Below, in pieces: positions 1 through 8,805 of a DNA stretch of 64,000 nt. Source of the stretch: Streptomyces sp. AJS327 (GTDB lineage: Bacteria > Actinomycetota > Actinomycetes > Streptomycetales > Streptomycetaceae); the NCBI RefSeq assembly GCF_013450295.1, contig NZ_SKBR01000001.1, positions 2,357,001-2,421,000 of the forward strand, read 5' to 3'. Positions within the stretch are counted from its first letter, which is position 1; each line of letters begins with the position of its first letter. The notes beneath the pieces are model-generated. The model saw only the letters and a program-made list of their open reading frames with translations. It searched no databases and was not told the origin of the DNA. The translations under genes were made by a program, and so were the position numbers.

Positions 1-962
1 CCGCCGGGTTCGCCACACAGGGGCCCGAGCCGGGTCATCGCGGTGAGCCATCCGGCGACCCGCGCCGCGTCCGCGCCGCTCGCGCCCGCGAGCAGCCCGG
101 CGCCGACGTGCTCCCCCTCGCCGCCGGAGCACTCCAGCTCGGCCAGCGTCCGGGCCACGCCGGCGGTCTCCGGCCCGGCGGAGTCCAGCCACCAGGCCAC
201 CGCCGCCGCGAAGGCGCCCGGATACAGCTCGGCGCCGCTGCCCGGGAACGCCGCCGGAGCCCGCCCCTCGGGGGCCGTGGCACGCAGGTCCTCCAGCAGC
301 GCCCGCAGCAGCAGCGGACTGCCCGCTCCCGCCCGCAGGCAGTGCTCCACCCAGCTCCCGGCCACGTCCGTCCCGAGCGCCCCGCGCACCAGCGTCCCGG
401 CGGCCGCCCGGCTCAGCGGCGCCGGGCTGTGGGCGCGGAAAACCGAGGGGGCGAGGGCGTGCGCGAGGCCGGGCGCGGGAGCGGCGACGTCGTACTGCGC
501 CCGCTCCCCGGCGACCAGCAGCACCGGCAGGCCCGCCAGCCGCCGGGCGGCCTCGGCCAGCCAGCCGCGCGAGCAGCGGTCCGCGAGGTGGACGTCGTCC
601 ACGGTGAGCAGCACCGGGCCCGCCGCCGCGTACCCGCACAGCCGCCGCCACAGCCGGGCGGCGGTCGCGGCGCGCTCGCCACGGGCGCCCGGTACCCCCT
701 CCTCGTCCAGGCTGAACCCCCAAGCGGGGTCGAGCAGTTGGAGCACGGGAGCCAGCGGGGAGCGGACGTCCCGCGAGCAGGTGGCCCGCAGTACCCGCAT
801 CCCCCGCTCCGCCCCGTGCCGCGCGGCGGCGTCCAGCAGCGCGCTGCGGCCGATCCCGGTCGGCCCACGGAACAGCAGCAGCCGCCCGGCGCCCGACCTC
901 GCCCGCGCGGCCTCCTGGGCCAGCAGGCCCAGCGCCGTCTCCCGTTCGAGGAGCGCGGTCAT
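1..962 (-). CDS. LAL-type (AAA+ ATPase) LuxR-family regulator, N-terminal part
   Basis: The minus strand reads open from an ATG at 960-962 to the left edge, so about 320 residues are visible and the C-terminus, presumably with the LuxR helix-turn-helix, lies outside. The start reads MTALLERETALGLL, typical of large ATP-binding LuxR (LAL) regulators. A Walker A loop (GPTGIGRS, about residue 32) and a Walker B strand (VLLTVDDVHLAD, about residue 120) follow. It is divergent from the LuxR-type regulator at 1158. In Streptomyces CIS loci a large regulator of this kind stands beside the injection-system genes, so control of that locus is the likely role. The ATPase domain is clear from sequence; the target is inferred from context. 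Confidence 0.8.
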   Translation of the reverse strand, partial: MTALLERETALGLLAQEAARARSGAGRLLLFRGPTGIGRSALLDAAARHGAERGMRVLRATCSRDVRSPLAPVLQLLDPAWGFSLDEEGVPGARGERAATAARLWRRLCGYAAAGPVLLTVDDVHLADRCSRGWLAEAARRLAGLPVLLVAGERAQYDVAAPAPGLAHALAPSVFRAHSPAPLSRAAAGTLVRGALGTDVAGSWVEHCLRAGAGSPLLLRALLEDLRATAPEGRAPAAFPGSGAELYPGAFAAAVAWWLDSAGPETAGVARTLAELECSGGEGEHVGAGLLAGASGADAARVAGWLTAMTRLGPLCGEPG

Positions 963-1157
963 AAGGCCCGGTGTCGCGTCGCGGGGCCGCTCCCGTGGCC
1001 GGTTCCACCCATCTCGTGGTCAACCACGATTGCCGTCTCCCGTGCGGCCACCCGAGGCTGGGTGGTGCCCGGGCGGCGGGCGACGCCGTGCCCCCGTGGC
1101 GTGGCGGCGGCGCCGGCGGGGCACCCATCCGACTCCCGAAGGCAGGTACACAAGGGC

Positions 1158-1796
1158 ATGGTTGTGCACGTCCGGACCAGGATTCCGGTCACCGTCCACG
1201 CGTCGGACCCGCTCTCGCACGCCGGGGCGGTGAGCCAGCTCCGCCCCCAGCCGGAGGTCGAGCTGGTCGAGGAGGGGGCCGCGCGCCCCGGGACGGTAGC
1301 CGTACTGCTCGCCGAGACGCTGGACGAGACCACCCTGGGCAGACTCCGGAGACTGATCCGCTCCGAGGGCACCCGCGCCGTGCTGGTCACCGGGGCCGTC
1401 CGGGAGGCGGAGCTGCTCCAGGTGATCGAATGCGGGATAGGCGCCATCGTGTGGCGCCGGGAGGCCACCGCGCGACGGCTTCTCCAAGCCATTCTCGCCG
1501 CATCCCGGGGCGATGGGGATCTTCCCCCCGATCTGCTCGGACGACTCATCGCGCACATCGGCGTCATGCAGCGCAACACCACGACCTCCCCCGACTCCCC
1601 GGTCTCCGGGCTCACGCCGCGCGAGGTCGACGTGCTGCGTCTCGTGGCCGAGGGACTCGGCACCGGCGAGATCGCCAGCAAACTCTCGTACTCCGAACGC
1701 ACGGTAAAGAACGTGATGCACGGCCTGACCACACGGTTGCACCTGCGCAACCGGGCGCACGCCGTGGCCTTCGCCCTCCGTGAAGGCTACATCTGA
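1158..1796 (+). CDS. LuxR/NarL-type response-regulator-like protein, degenerate receiver
   Basis: The protein has 212 residues and starts at ATG 1158. The C-terminal part (about 150-212) is a clear LuxR/NarL helix-turn-helix: the block SGLTPREVDVLRLVAEGL followed by a recognition helix around SERTVKNVMHGL. The N-terminal 120 residues have receiver-like size and secondary structure, but the position after the third strand, where a phospho-accepting Asp is expected, reads VAVLLAETLDE. Phosphorylation by a kinase is therefore unlikely. It lies between the divergent LAL gene and the DUF4255 and ATPase genes, the arrangement seen in Streptomyces CIS loci, so it probably regulates them. Confidence 0.8.
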   Translation: MVVHVRTRIPVTVHASDPLSHAGAVSQLRPQPEVELVEEGAARPGTVAVLLAETLDETTLGRLRRLIRSEGTRAVLVTGAVREAELLQVIECGIGAIVWRREATARRLLQAILAASRGDGDLPPDLLGRLIAHIGVMQRNTTTSPDSPVSGLTPREVDVLRLVAEGLGTGEIASKLSYSERTVKNVMHGLTTRLHLRNRAHAVAFALREGYI

Positions 1797-1947
1797 CGGA
1801 GCGTCCGCTCGTCAAGGACCCCCGGGGCAGGGTTGGCTGCCCCGGGTCCGGCACCGGGGTGCATGATCCCGTCCCCGCGCGCCCCGCACCATGGACCCGC
1901 GCCGTACCGGGCGGCGCCCGAACGACGCGGGGACGGGGAGCGCGAAC

Positions 1948-2649
1948 GTGATCCACGAGGTGGACGACGTACTGAAGAAACTGCTGAGCGGCGGCGCCCT
2001 GGCCGGATCCGGGATCGAGGTGGTGCTCGACGCCCCCACCCGCGACTGGGCCGCCCGCCGCAACGCGCCCACCATCGACGCCTACCTCTACGACATCCGC
2101 GAGGACGTGCACCGCCGCGAACGCGGGGCCACCGCCGTCCGGGACGAGCGGGGCGTGGTGACGCGCAGGCGGCGCCCGCCCCGCTGGTTCCGGCTGGCCT
2201 ACCTGGTCACCGCCTGGACCAAGCGCCCGGAGGACGAACACCGGCTGCTCTCCGCCGTCCTGGCCACCCTGCTCACCCGCGAACTCCTCCCGCCCTCCGA
2301 ACTCAGCGGCTCACTGGCCGAGTTGGGCCTCTCGGTCCCGGTGACCGTGGCCAGCCCGCACACCGAGGCCCGCTCCTTCGCCGACATCTGGTCCGCGCTC
2401 GGCGGGGAACTCAAGCCGTGCGTCGACGTGGCGCTCACCGTCCCCTTCCCCGCCCACCCCGACTACCCGGCGGGGCCGCCGGTCACCGAGGGCGCGGGCG
2501 TGCGGATCCGGAGCATCGAGGGCGACCCGGGCGACAGCCCCGAGCGCTACCACCACCCCCGCCACCTGCGCGGCGCACCCGGCGAGGGCGGACCGGCCGC
2601 CGCCGGGATCCGCCCCCGCGCCGGGGAGGGGCGGGCTGAGCCGCGGTGA
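1948..2649 (+). CDS. DUF4255 (Pvc16-like) contractile injection system protein
   Basis: The protein has 233 residues. The GTG at 1948 is chosen because a purine-rich ribosome site (GGACGGGGAG) ends just before it and the family normally begins with MIHEVDDVLKKLL, as here. The DUF4255 domain covers about residues 1-190, with the typical block RRNAPTIDAYLYDIREDV near 32-50 and a long helix around residues 75-110. In Photorhabdus virulence cassettes and other extracellular CIS, the homologue (Pvc16) is a terminator or cap protein that ends tube and sheath growth. The last four bases overlap the start of the ATPase gene (GTGA), so the two are translationally coupled. The C-terminus is a low-complexity Gly/Pro/Arg tail. 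Confidence 0.8.
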   Translation: MIHEVDDVLKKLLSGGALAGSGIEVVLDAPTRDWAARRNAPTIDAYLYDIREDVHRRERGATAVRDERGVVTRRRRPPRWFRLAYLVTAWTKRPEDEHRLLSAVLATLLTRELLPPSELSGSLAELGLSVPVTVASPHTEARSFADIWSALGGELKPCVDVALTVPFPAHPDYPAGPPVTEGAGVRIRSIEGDPGDSPERYHHPRHLRGAPGEGGPAAAGIRPRAGEGRAEPR

Positions 2650-4709
2650 GCGACACCGGCCCGCTGCTCCACCACCTCGCGCTGCTCCGGGAGCGGGTGG
2701 CCGCGCTGGTGGAGCGCCGCTCCGCGAACGACCCCACCGCCGCCGACCCGCTGCGCGGCCTCTACCTCTCGGAGGACGCCGTCCGGCGGCTGCTCCACCC
2801 CCCGGCGGGCGAACCCCCCGACCCCGGCACCGACCTCGACCCCGGGCCCGGTACCGAGGGCGGCCCTCGCTCCGGCCCGGACCGTACGGCGCCGGAACCC
2901 GGGACGGCCGGGGACCGGCTCGGGCGGCTCGCCGCCCGGCTGGGCCTCACCGCGCTCGACCAGCGGCTGCTGCTGATCGCCTGCGCCCCCGACCTCGACC
3001 GGACCTTCGAACCGCTCTACGGCTACCTCAACGACGACGTGAGCCGCCGCCGGGCCACCACCGGCCTCGCGCTGGAGCTGTGCGGAATCGCCGCGCACTC
3101 CGCGGCGGCCCGGGCCCGTCTCCACCCGTCCGCGCCGCTGCCCGTCCTCGGGCTGCTCAACGTCGAGGAACCGGAACGCCCCTTCCTCAGCCGGTCGTTG
3201 CGCGTCCCGGACCGGGTCCAGGCCCACCTGCTGGGCGACGACACCCCGGACGCGGTGCTGGGCGGGCACGTCCGGGAACTGCCCGCCACCACGCCCGCCC
3301 CGCCGGAGCCCGGCTCGGTTCCCGCGCGGCTCGCCGCCCGGCTGGCCGCCGGACCGTTCACCGCGTACCTGCGGGAGCACCGCGCGGGCGACGGGCTGGC
3401 CTGCGCCGCGACCGCCCTGCGCGCCGCCGGGGCCGCGGCGCTCCGGCTCGCCCCCGGCGAGGCGACCCCCTACGCCGAGGTGCTGCGCGAGGCCCGGCTC
3501 TCGGGACGCGCGCTGGTGGTGACGCCGCTGCCGGAGGAGCCCGGACCGCTGCTGCGCGCGCTGGCCGGCACGGACCTCACCGTCCTGCTCGCCGATCCGC
3601 GCCCCTGGGACCCCCGCTGGGACGAGGGCGGACCGCAGCCCCTGGTGCTGGACACCGGACGGCAGCGGGCCGGGGACCTGACGGTCTGGAAGAGCGCCCT
3701 GGACGCCGCCGCCCCGGAGGCGACGGCCGGTCCCACGCTGGACCCCGGGCTCGACCTGGGCGCCGCCGTCGCCGCCTACCGGCTCGGCGGCGAGGCCATC
3801 CACCGGGCCGCCCGCGCCGCCGTGGAGCTGGCCTCCTTCGACGGGGTCCCGCTGACCGCGGCCCACCTCCGGCTCGCCGCACGGCAGCAGACGGCCTCCG
3901 GTCTGGAGCGGCACGCCCGGCGCATCCGGCCCGACGTCAGCTGGGACGACCTGGTGCTGCCCCCCGAACCCCTCGGCCACCTGCGGGAGTTGTCCCGGCG
4001 CTCCCGCCACCGCGACCTCGTCCTGGGACAGTGGCGGCTGAGCGCCGGAGGCGGGCGCGGACGGGGCGTCCTCGCGCTGTTCGCGGGCGAGTCCGGCACC
4101 GGCAAGACGCTCTCCGCCGAGGTGGTCGCCGCCGACCTGGGCCTGGACCTGTACGTCGTGCAGCTCTCCTCGGTGGTCGACAAGTACGTCGGGGAGACCG
4201 AGAAGAACCTGGAGCGGATCTTCGCCGAGGCCGACCGCACCGACGCGGTGCTGCTCTTCGACGAGGCCGACTCCGTCTTCGGCAAGCGCTCCGAGGTCAG
4301 GGAGGCCGGGGACCGCTACGCCAACATGGAGAGCGCCTACCTGCTCCAGCGCCTGGAGTCCTTCGACGGCATCGCCCTGCTGACCACCAACTTGCGCGCC
4401 AACATCGACGAGGCGTTCACCCGGCGGCTCGACCTAGTCGTCGACTTCCCCTTCCCCGACGCGGCGCAGCGCCTCGCGCTGTGGCGGCACAGCCTCGCGC
4501 ACGTCCCGCGCGCCGACGGCATCGACCCGGGGCGCTGCGCCCGGGAGTTCGAGCTGGCGGGCGGGTCCATCCGCAGCGCCGTCGTCACCGCCGCCTACGC
4601 CGCCGCCGAGCGGGGCGGCCCGGTGCGGGATGAGGACCTGCTGGAGGGCGCGCGGCGGGAGTACCGCAAGGCGGGCCGTCTGGTGCTGGACGAGGACAGC
4701 CCCTGGTGA
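2646..4709 (+). CDS. CIS-associated AAA+ ATPase (Pvc15-like)
   Basis: The protein has 687 residues, with a GTG start overlapping the previous stop. The N-terminal 400 residues are a variable region rich in Ala, Arg and Pro. The C-terminal AAA+ module carries Walker A (GESGTGKT, about 481-488), Walker B (LLFDEAD, about 536-542), a sensor-1 Asn (LLTTNLRANIDEAF) and an arginine-finger region (FTRRLDLVVDFPFP). This build matches the ATPase found in contractile injection loci (Pvc15 family), thought to act in assembly or remodelling. It is the last CIS-type gene here: downstream is a terminator and convergent hydantoinase genes, not sheath or tube genes. Confidence 0.82.
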   Translation: MSDTGPLLHHLALLRERVAALVERRSANDPTAADPLRGLYLSEDAVRRLLHPPAGEPPDPGTDLDPGPGTEGGPRSGPDRTAPEPGTAGDRLGRLAARLGLTALDQRLLLIACAPDLDRTFEPLYGYLNDDVSRRRATTGLALELCGIAAHSAAARARLHPSAPLPVLGLLNVEEPERPFLSRSLRVPDRVQAHLLGDDTPDAVLGGHVRELPATTPAPPEPGSVPARLAARLAAGPFTAYLREHRAGDGLACAATALRAAGAAALRLAPGEATPYAEVLREARLSGRALVVTPLPEEPGPLLRALAGTDLTVLLADPRPWDPRWDEGGPQPLVLDTGRQRAGDLTVWKSALDAAAPEATAGPTLDPGLDLGAAVAAYRLGGEAIHRAARAAVELASFDGVPLTAAHLRLAARQQTASGLERHARRIRPDVSWDDLVLPPEPLGHLRELSRRSRHRDLVLGQWRLSAGGGRGRGVLALFAGESGTGKTLSAEVVAADLGLDLYVVQLSSVVDKYVGETEKNLERIFAEADRTDAVLLFDEADSVFGKRSEVREAGDRYANMESAYLLQRLESFDGIALLTTNLRANIDEAFTRRLDLVVDFPFPDAAQRLALWRHSLAHVPRADGIDPGRCAREFELAGGSIRSAVVTAAYAAAERGGPVRDEDLLEGARREYRKAGRLVLDEDSPW

Positions 4710-4728
4710 ACGCCGCCCGAGCGCGCCC

Positions 4729-4759
4729 GCGGGCCCCGGCCGTCACGGCCGGGGCCCGC
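4729..4759. terminator. Bidirectional terminator between ATPase and hyuB
   Basis: A perfect 13-bp GC stem (4729-4741 with 4747-4759) encloses a 5-base loop (GTCAC). It sits 20 bases after the ATPase stop and directly before the hyuB stop on the other strand, so it can serve both convergent genes. There is no clear U-tract, as is usual in actinomycetes. Confidence 0.75.
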
Positions 4760-4764
4760 CGGCG

Positions 4765-6525
4765 TCAGCCCGCGGTGCCGTCCGCCGCGCGCCCGGGGAG
4801 CGGGACCGCGGTGTAGGACTCCGGGGGCCGCACCAGCGCCCCGGGGTCGCCGGTGTAGGTGACCTCCACGCCGTAGTGCTCCCGGGCCGCCTCGGGCGAC
4901 ACGTAACCGCCCGCCACGTCCTCCAGCACGCGGGCGACCGGGCGCCGCCACGGGTCGCCGTACCCGCCGCCGCCCGGGAAGCTCAGGTGCACCACCGAGT
5001 CCGGGGCGAGCCGCACCAGTTGCTTACGCGGCAGCCGCTCGCCGGTGGCGTCGTCGGTGACCTCGCCGGTCGCCCCCCGGTGTCCGCCCGCCGCGCCCGG
5101 CGCCGGGTGCTCCACCCGGTCGACGTTGGCGTTCACCGTCCAGCCGTGCTCGCCGCGGCGGCTCACGCGCATCACCTGGCCCAGCCCGCCACGGTGCGCG
5201 CCGGGTCCGCCGGAGTCGGTGCGCAGCTCCCGGCGCCGCTGGACGAGCGGGGTCAGGGTCTCCAGGACCTCGGTGGGCGCGGCCCGCACCCCGGTCGGGA
5301 ACCCGGTGGTGTTCAGCCCGTCCTTGTCCGGGCGGCCGCCCACGCCCCCCGCCCCGAACAGGGTCAGGGTGAAGGGCTGCGTCTCGTCCATCTCGCCGCC
5401 CCGCCAGACCGTCATCCACAGCGCGTCGGAGCTGGGCGCGGGCAGCCCCTCCGGCACGGCCGGGCGCAGCGCGTCGAACAGCAGGCTGGGCAGGAAGTGC
5501 CCGACGAGGTGGCGGGAGGCCACCGGCGCGGGGTCGATGCAGTTCAGCACCGAGCCCCGGGGCGCGGTGACGTGGACGGGCCGGAACGACCCGGCGTTGT
5601 GCGGGACCTCGGGGGCGAGCGCCGCTTTGATCGCGAACGAGGTGTAGGCGCGGGTGTAGTTGAGGACCACGTTCACGCCGTGCGCGGACTGCGGGGACGA
5701 GCCGGTGTAGTCCACCTCGACGCTGTCGCCGCTGACGGTGATGGCGACCGCGAGGTCCAGGGCCCGTCCGTCGAAGCCGTCGGAGGTCATCCGCGCCTCG
5801 TACCGTCCGTCGCGCAGCCCCCGCAGCGCGTCCCGGAGCGCGGTCTCCGAGCGGAGCATGATCTCGCCCGCCACCGCGTCGATGTCGTCCAGGCCGAACT
5901 CGCCCATCATCCGGTCGAGGCTGCGGGCGCCGACCTGGTTGGCGGCGACCTGGGCGTAGATGTCGCCCATCGTCTCGTCGGGCGTGCGGACGTTGGCCCG
6001 GATCAGCTCCTCCAGCGCCCGGTCGGGACCGGCGGCGGTGCGCAGCTTCAGGATCGGGAGCCGCAGCCCCTCCTCGAACACCTCCGCGGCCGCGGCCGAG
6101 AGGATCCGCCCGCCGATGTCCGGCGAGTGACAGCAGCTGGCGAACCAGGCCACCAGCCTGCCCGCCCGGAAGACGGGGGTGGCGACGGTGATGTCGTTGA
6201 TCTGCCCCGCGGTCATCCAGGGGTCGTTGGTGATCAGCACGTCGCCCTCGGCGAGCGCCCCGGGCTCGTACTTCGCGACGATGTGCGACATCCCGGTCGC
6301 CATCGCGTTGATGTGCCCCGGGGTGCCGCCCGAGGACTGCCCGACCATGCGCCCCCGGCTGTCGAACACGGCGCACGCCAGGTCCAGGCACTCCCGGACG
6401 ACGGGGCTGAAGGCGGTGTTGACCAGCGCCGTCTGCTGCTCGTCCAGCAGCGAGTGGAGCCGGTTACTCACCAGGCCGATGAGGACCGGGTCGACGGGGC
6501 GGCCCGGCGTGGGGAGGCTGGTCAT
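4765..6525 (-). CDS. hyuB: Hydantoinase B / oxoprolinase family protein
   Basis: The protein has 586 residues. The ATG at 6525 overlaps the hyuA stop by four bases (ATGA) and gives the usual family N-terminus (DPVLIGLVSNRLHSLLDEQQTAL in outline). HyuB is the partner of HyuA in ATP-dependent N-methylhydantoinases, 5-oxoprolinases and related cyclic-amide hydrolases. Visible hallmarks are the block GHINAMATGMSHI near residue 70, DVLITNDPWMTAGQINDI near 97-114, CCHSPDIGG near 130, and the C-terminal glycine loop FPGGGGYGDP near 530. Full length for the family. The substrate (hydantoin, oxoproline, lactam or allophanate-like) cannot be told from sequence. Co-transcribed with hyuA; likely controlled by the GntR protein at 8806. 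Confidence 0.9.
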   Translation of the reverse strand: MTSLPTPGRPVDPVLIGLVSNRLHSLLDEQQTALVNTAFSPVVRECLDLACAVFDSRGRMVGQSSGGTPGHINAMATGMSHIVAKYEPGALAEGDVLITNDPWMTAGQINDITVATPVFRAGRLVAWFASCCHSPDIGGRILSAAAAEVFEEGLRLPILKLRTAAGPDRALEELIRANVRTPDETMGDIYAQVAANQVGARSLDRMMGEFGLDDIDAVAGEIMLRSETALRDALRGLRDGRYEARMTSDGFDGRALDLAVAITVSGDSVEVDYTGSSPQSAHGVNVVLNYTRAYTSFAIKAALAPEVPHNAGSFRPVHVTAPRGSVLNCIDPAPVASRHLVGHFLPSLLFDALRPAVPEGLPAPSSDALWMTVWRGGEMDETQPFTLTLFGAGGVGGRPDKDGLNTTGFPTGVRAAPTEVLETLTPLVQRRRELRTDSGGPGAHRGGLGQVMRVSRRGEHGWTVNANVDRVEHPAPGAAGGHRGATGEVTDDATGERLPRKQLVRLAPDSVVHLSFPGGGGYGDPWRRPVARVLEDVAGGYVSPEAAREHYGVEVTYTGDPGALVRPPESYTAVPLPGRAADGTAG

Positions 6526-8618
6526 CGGTTTCCTCCGGGGGCGAGGTGGACGAGGATGCTGCTGTCCTCGGTGACGGTGCAGCGCGCGGACGGCGGCACG
6601 ACCAGGGTGGACTCGCGCTCCCGCACGAGCGCGGGCCCCTGGAGCTCGGTTCCCGGGGCCAGCCGGTACCGGTCGTAGACGGCGGTGGGGACGTAGCCGC
6701 CCGCCGCCGGGAAGTAGGCGTCCCGGTGGCCGACGAGGGCGTCCCCGGCGTCCGCCGGGTGCTCGGGCCGCAGCCGGGCGCGGGGGTCCGGGCCGCGTGA
6801 GGAGACCCGCCAGGTGAGGATCTCGACCTCCACCCCCTGCGGGGCGACCGTGCCGAAGCGCTGCTGGTACTGGTCGGCGAAGCTCTCCCCGAGCTGCTTC
6901 CGCCAGCCGTCGCCCCACTCCGGCACCGGCACCTCGATCTCGCTGCCCTGGCCGACGAACCGCATGTCGAGGGTGCGTTCGTGGGTGACCTCCCCGGCCG
7001 GTACGCCCGACGCGGAGAGCACCCGCTCGCCCTCCTCCTCCAACTGCGCGAACAGCTCGCGCGCCGCCGTCAGTTCGACGGTGCCCAGTTCCGCGTGGCG
7101 CGAGCGGACCAGGTCGATCGACATCGGCGCGGACAGGAAGCCCAGCGCGCTCAGCACCCCGGCCGCGGGCGGCACCACGACCGCGGGGGAGCCGAGCGCC
7201 GCCGCCACCCCGGGCCCGTGCAGCGGGCCGTTGCCGCCGGAGACGAACAGCGGCAGCCGGGTGGGGTCCTGGCCCCGCTCGATGGCGTGCACCCGGGCCG
7301 CGTTGGCCATGTTCTCGTTGGCCGTGGCGTGGATTCCCCAGGCGGCCTCGGCCACCCCGACGCCGAGCCGGGTGGCGACCCGCTCCTCGATGGCGGCGCG
7401 CGCCGCCTCCGCGTCCAGCGTCATGTCGCCCCCGAGGAAGCCGTCGGGGTCCAGGTAGCCGAGGACCACGTCCGCGTCGGTGACGGTGCAGTGCTCACCA
7501 CCCCGGGCGTAGCTCACCGGGCCGGGCTCCGAACCGGCGGAGTCCGGGCCCACCGTGATCAGGCCGAGGGAGTCAACCCGGGCGATCGAGCCGCCCCCGG
7601 TGCCGATCTCGATCATGTCGATGACGGGGGCGCGCACCGGCAGACCCGACCCGGCCCGCAGCCGGTACACCCGGTCGACCTCGAAGGTGTGGGTGACCAG
7701 CGGGCGGTTGGCCTCGATGATGCACAGCTTGGCGGTGGTGCCGCCCATGTCGAAGGCCATCTGGTCCGGCCGGCCGGCGGTGCGCCCGAAGGCGATGGCG
7801 CCCAGCGCGCCACCAGCGGGCCCGGACTCCAGCATCCGGATGGGGAACCGGCGGGCCACGTCGATCGCGGCGAGCCCCCCGTTGGAGAGCATGATCAGGG
7901 GGTCGTTGCGCAGGCCGAGCCGGGTCAGCCGGTCCCGCAGGTCCGCCAGGTAGGTCTCGACGAGCTGCTGCACGTAGACGTTGGCGAGCGTCGTCGAGCA
8001 CCGCTCGTACTCGCGGATCTCGGGGTTGACCTCGCTGGAGAGCGCGACCCGCAACTCCGGCGCGGCGGCCCGCAGCACGTCCCTGGCCTCCCGCTCGTGC
8101 GCGTCGTTGGTGTGGCTGTGCAGGAAGCAGACCGCCACCGCCCCCACCCCGGCCGCCGACAGCTCGGTGGCCAGCTGCCGTACGGCCGCGGTGTCCAGCG
8201 GGGTGTCCACGCCGCCGTCGGCGAGGATTCGCTCGCGGACCCCGAACCGCAGGTGCCGGGGCACCAGCGGGCGCGGCAGCTCCAGACCGAGGTCGTACAG
8301 CTCGTAGCGGTGTTCGCGGCCCATCTCGACCACGTCGCGGAAGCCCTCCGTCGTGATCAACGCGGTCCGGGCGCCCCGCCGTTCGATGAGCGCGTTGGTG
8401 ACCAGGGTGGTGCCGTGGACGACGGTGGTGATGTCCCCGGCGTCGAGCCGGTGCTGGGCCAGTGTCCGCCGCAGCACGTCCTCGACCGCCGCGGCGGGCT
8501 CGCCGTGGGTGGTGAGGGTCTTCCCGACGGCCACGATCCCGGAGTCGTCGAGGATCGCCATGTCCGTGAAGGTGCCACCGATGTCTACACCGACCCGCAG
8601 CGCGCGGGAGTGGGTCAT
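6522..8618 (-). CDS. hyuA: Hydantoinase A / oxoprolinase family protein (ATP-binding subunit)
   Basis: The protein has 698 residues and begins at ATG 8618. The N-terminus has the ASKHA-type nucleotide-binding loop GVDIGGTFTDMAI (about residues 10-22), followed by the hydantoinase A N-terminal domain and the hydantoinase/oxoprolinase core with GGTTAKLCII near 300 and SGGNGPLHGPGVA near 460. HyuA supplies the ATP-dependent half of the ring-opening reaction performed with HyuB. It is first in a two-gene operon. The promoter about 65 bases upstream has a 13-bp palindrome in its spacer that also occurs in the promoter of the transporter at 9618. Function at family level is secure; the exact lactam or hydantoin is not. 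Confidence 0.9.
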   Translation of the reverse strand: MTHSRALRVGVDIGGTFTDMAILDDSGIVAVGKTLTTHGEPAAAVEDVLRRTLAQHRLDAGDITTVVHGTTLVTNALIERRGARTALITTEGFRDVVEMGREHRYELYDLGLELPRPLVPRHLRFGVRERILADGGVDTPLDTAAVRQLATELSAAGVGAVAVCFLHSHTNDAHEREARDVLRAAAPELRVALSSEVNPEIREYERCSTTLANVYVQQLVETYLADLRDRLTRLGLRNDPLIMLSNGGLAAIDVARRFPIRMLESGPAGGALGAIAFGRTAGRPDQMAFDMGGTTAKLCIIEANRPLVTHTFEVDRVYRLRAGSGLPVRAPVIDMIEIGTGGGSIARVDSLGLITVGPDSAGSEPGPVSYARGGEHCTVTDADVVLGYLDPDGFLGGDMTLDAEAARAAIEERVATRLGVGVAEAAWGIHATANENMANAARVHAIERGQDPTRLPLFVSGGNGPLHGPGVAAALGSPAVVVPPAAGVLSALGFLSAPMSIDLVRSRHAELGTVELTAARELFAQLEEEGERVLSASGVPAGEVTHERTLDMRFVGQGSEIEVPVPEWGDGWRKQLGESFADQYQQRFGTVAPQGVEVEILTWRVSSRGPDPRARLRPEHPADAGDALVGHRDAYFPAAGGYVPTAVYDRYRLAPGTELQGPALVRERESTLVVPPSARCTVTEDSSILVHLAPGGNR

Positions 8619-8682
8619 AACAGTCCTCCGGGCGTTCTGGGGGAGCGCCGCGCCACTCTGCCGTGGGCGTCACGCCCGGCGG

Positions 8683-8711
8683 ACGCTACAGATCGTCTGA
8701 CGATCCTGCAA
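8683..8711 (-). promoter_or_regulatory. hyuA promoter with embedded GntR-type operator
   Basis: On the minus strand TTGCAG (8711-8706), a 17-base spacer and TAGCGT (8688-8683) form a housekeeping-type promoter reading toward hyuA. The spacer contains the perfect palindrome ATCGTCTGACGAT (8692-8704). The same motif with a different central base sits in the same place in the promoter of the MHS transporter. A repressor bound here would block RNA polymerase. The adjacent FadR-type GntR gene is the obvious candidate. Confidence 0.75.
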
Positions 8712-8805
8712 GGCGCCGGACGGCGGCGGATAGACTTCCCCAACGGTCAGGCCAGCGGGTTTTCCTCAGGTGGCCGCGCTCGTGCGTGGCCAGGAACGGA
8801 GCAGA

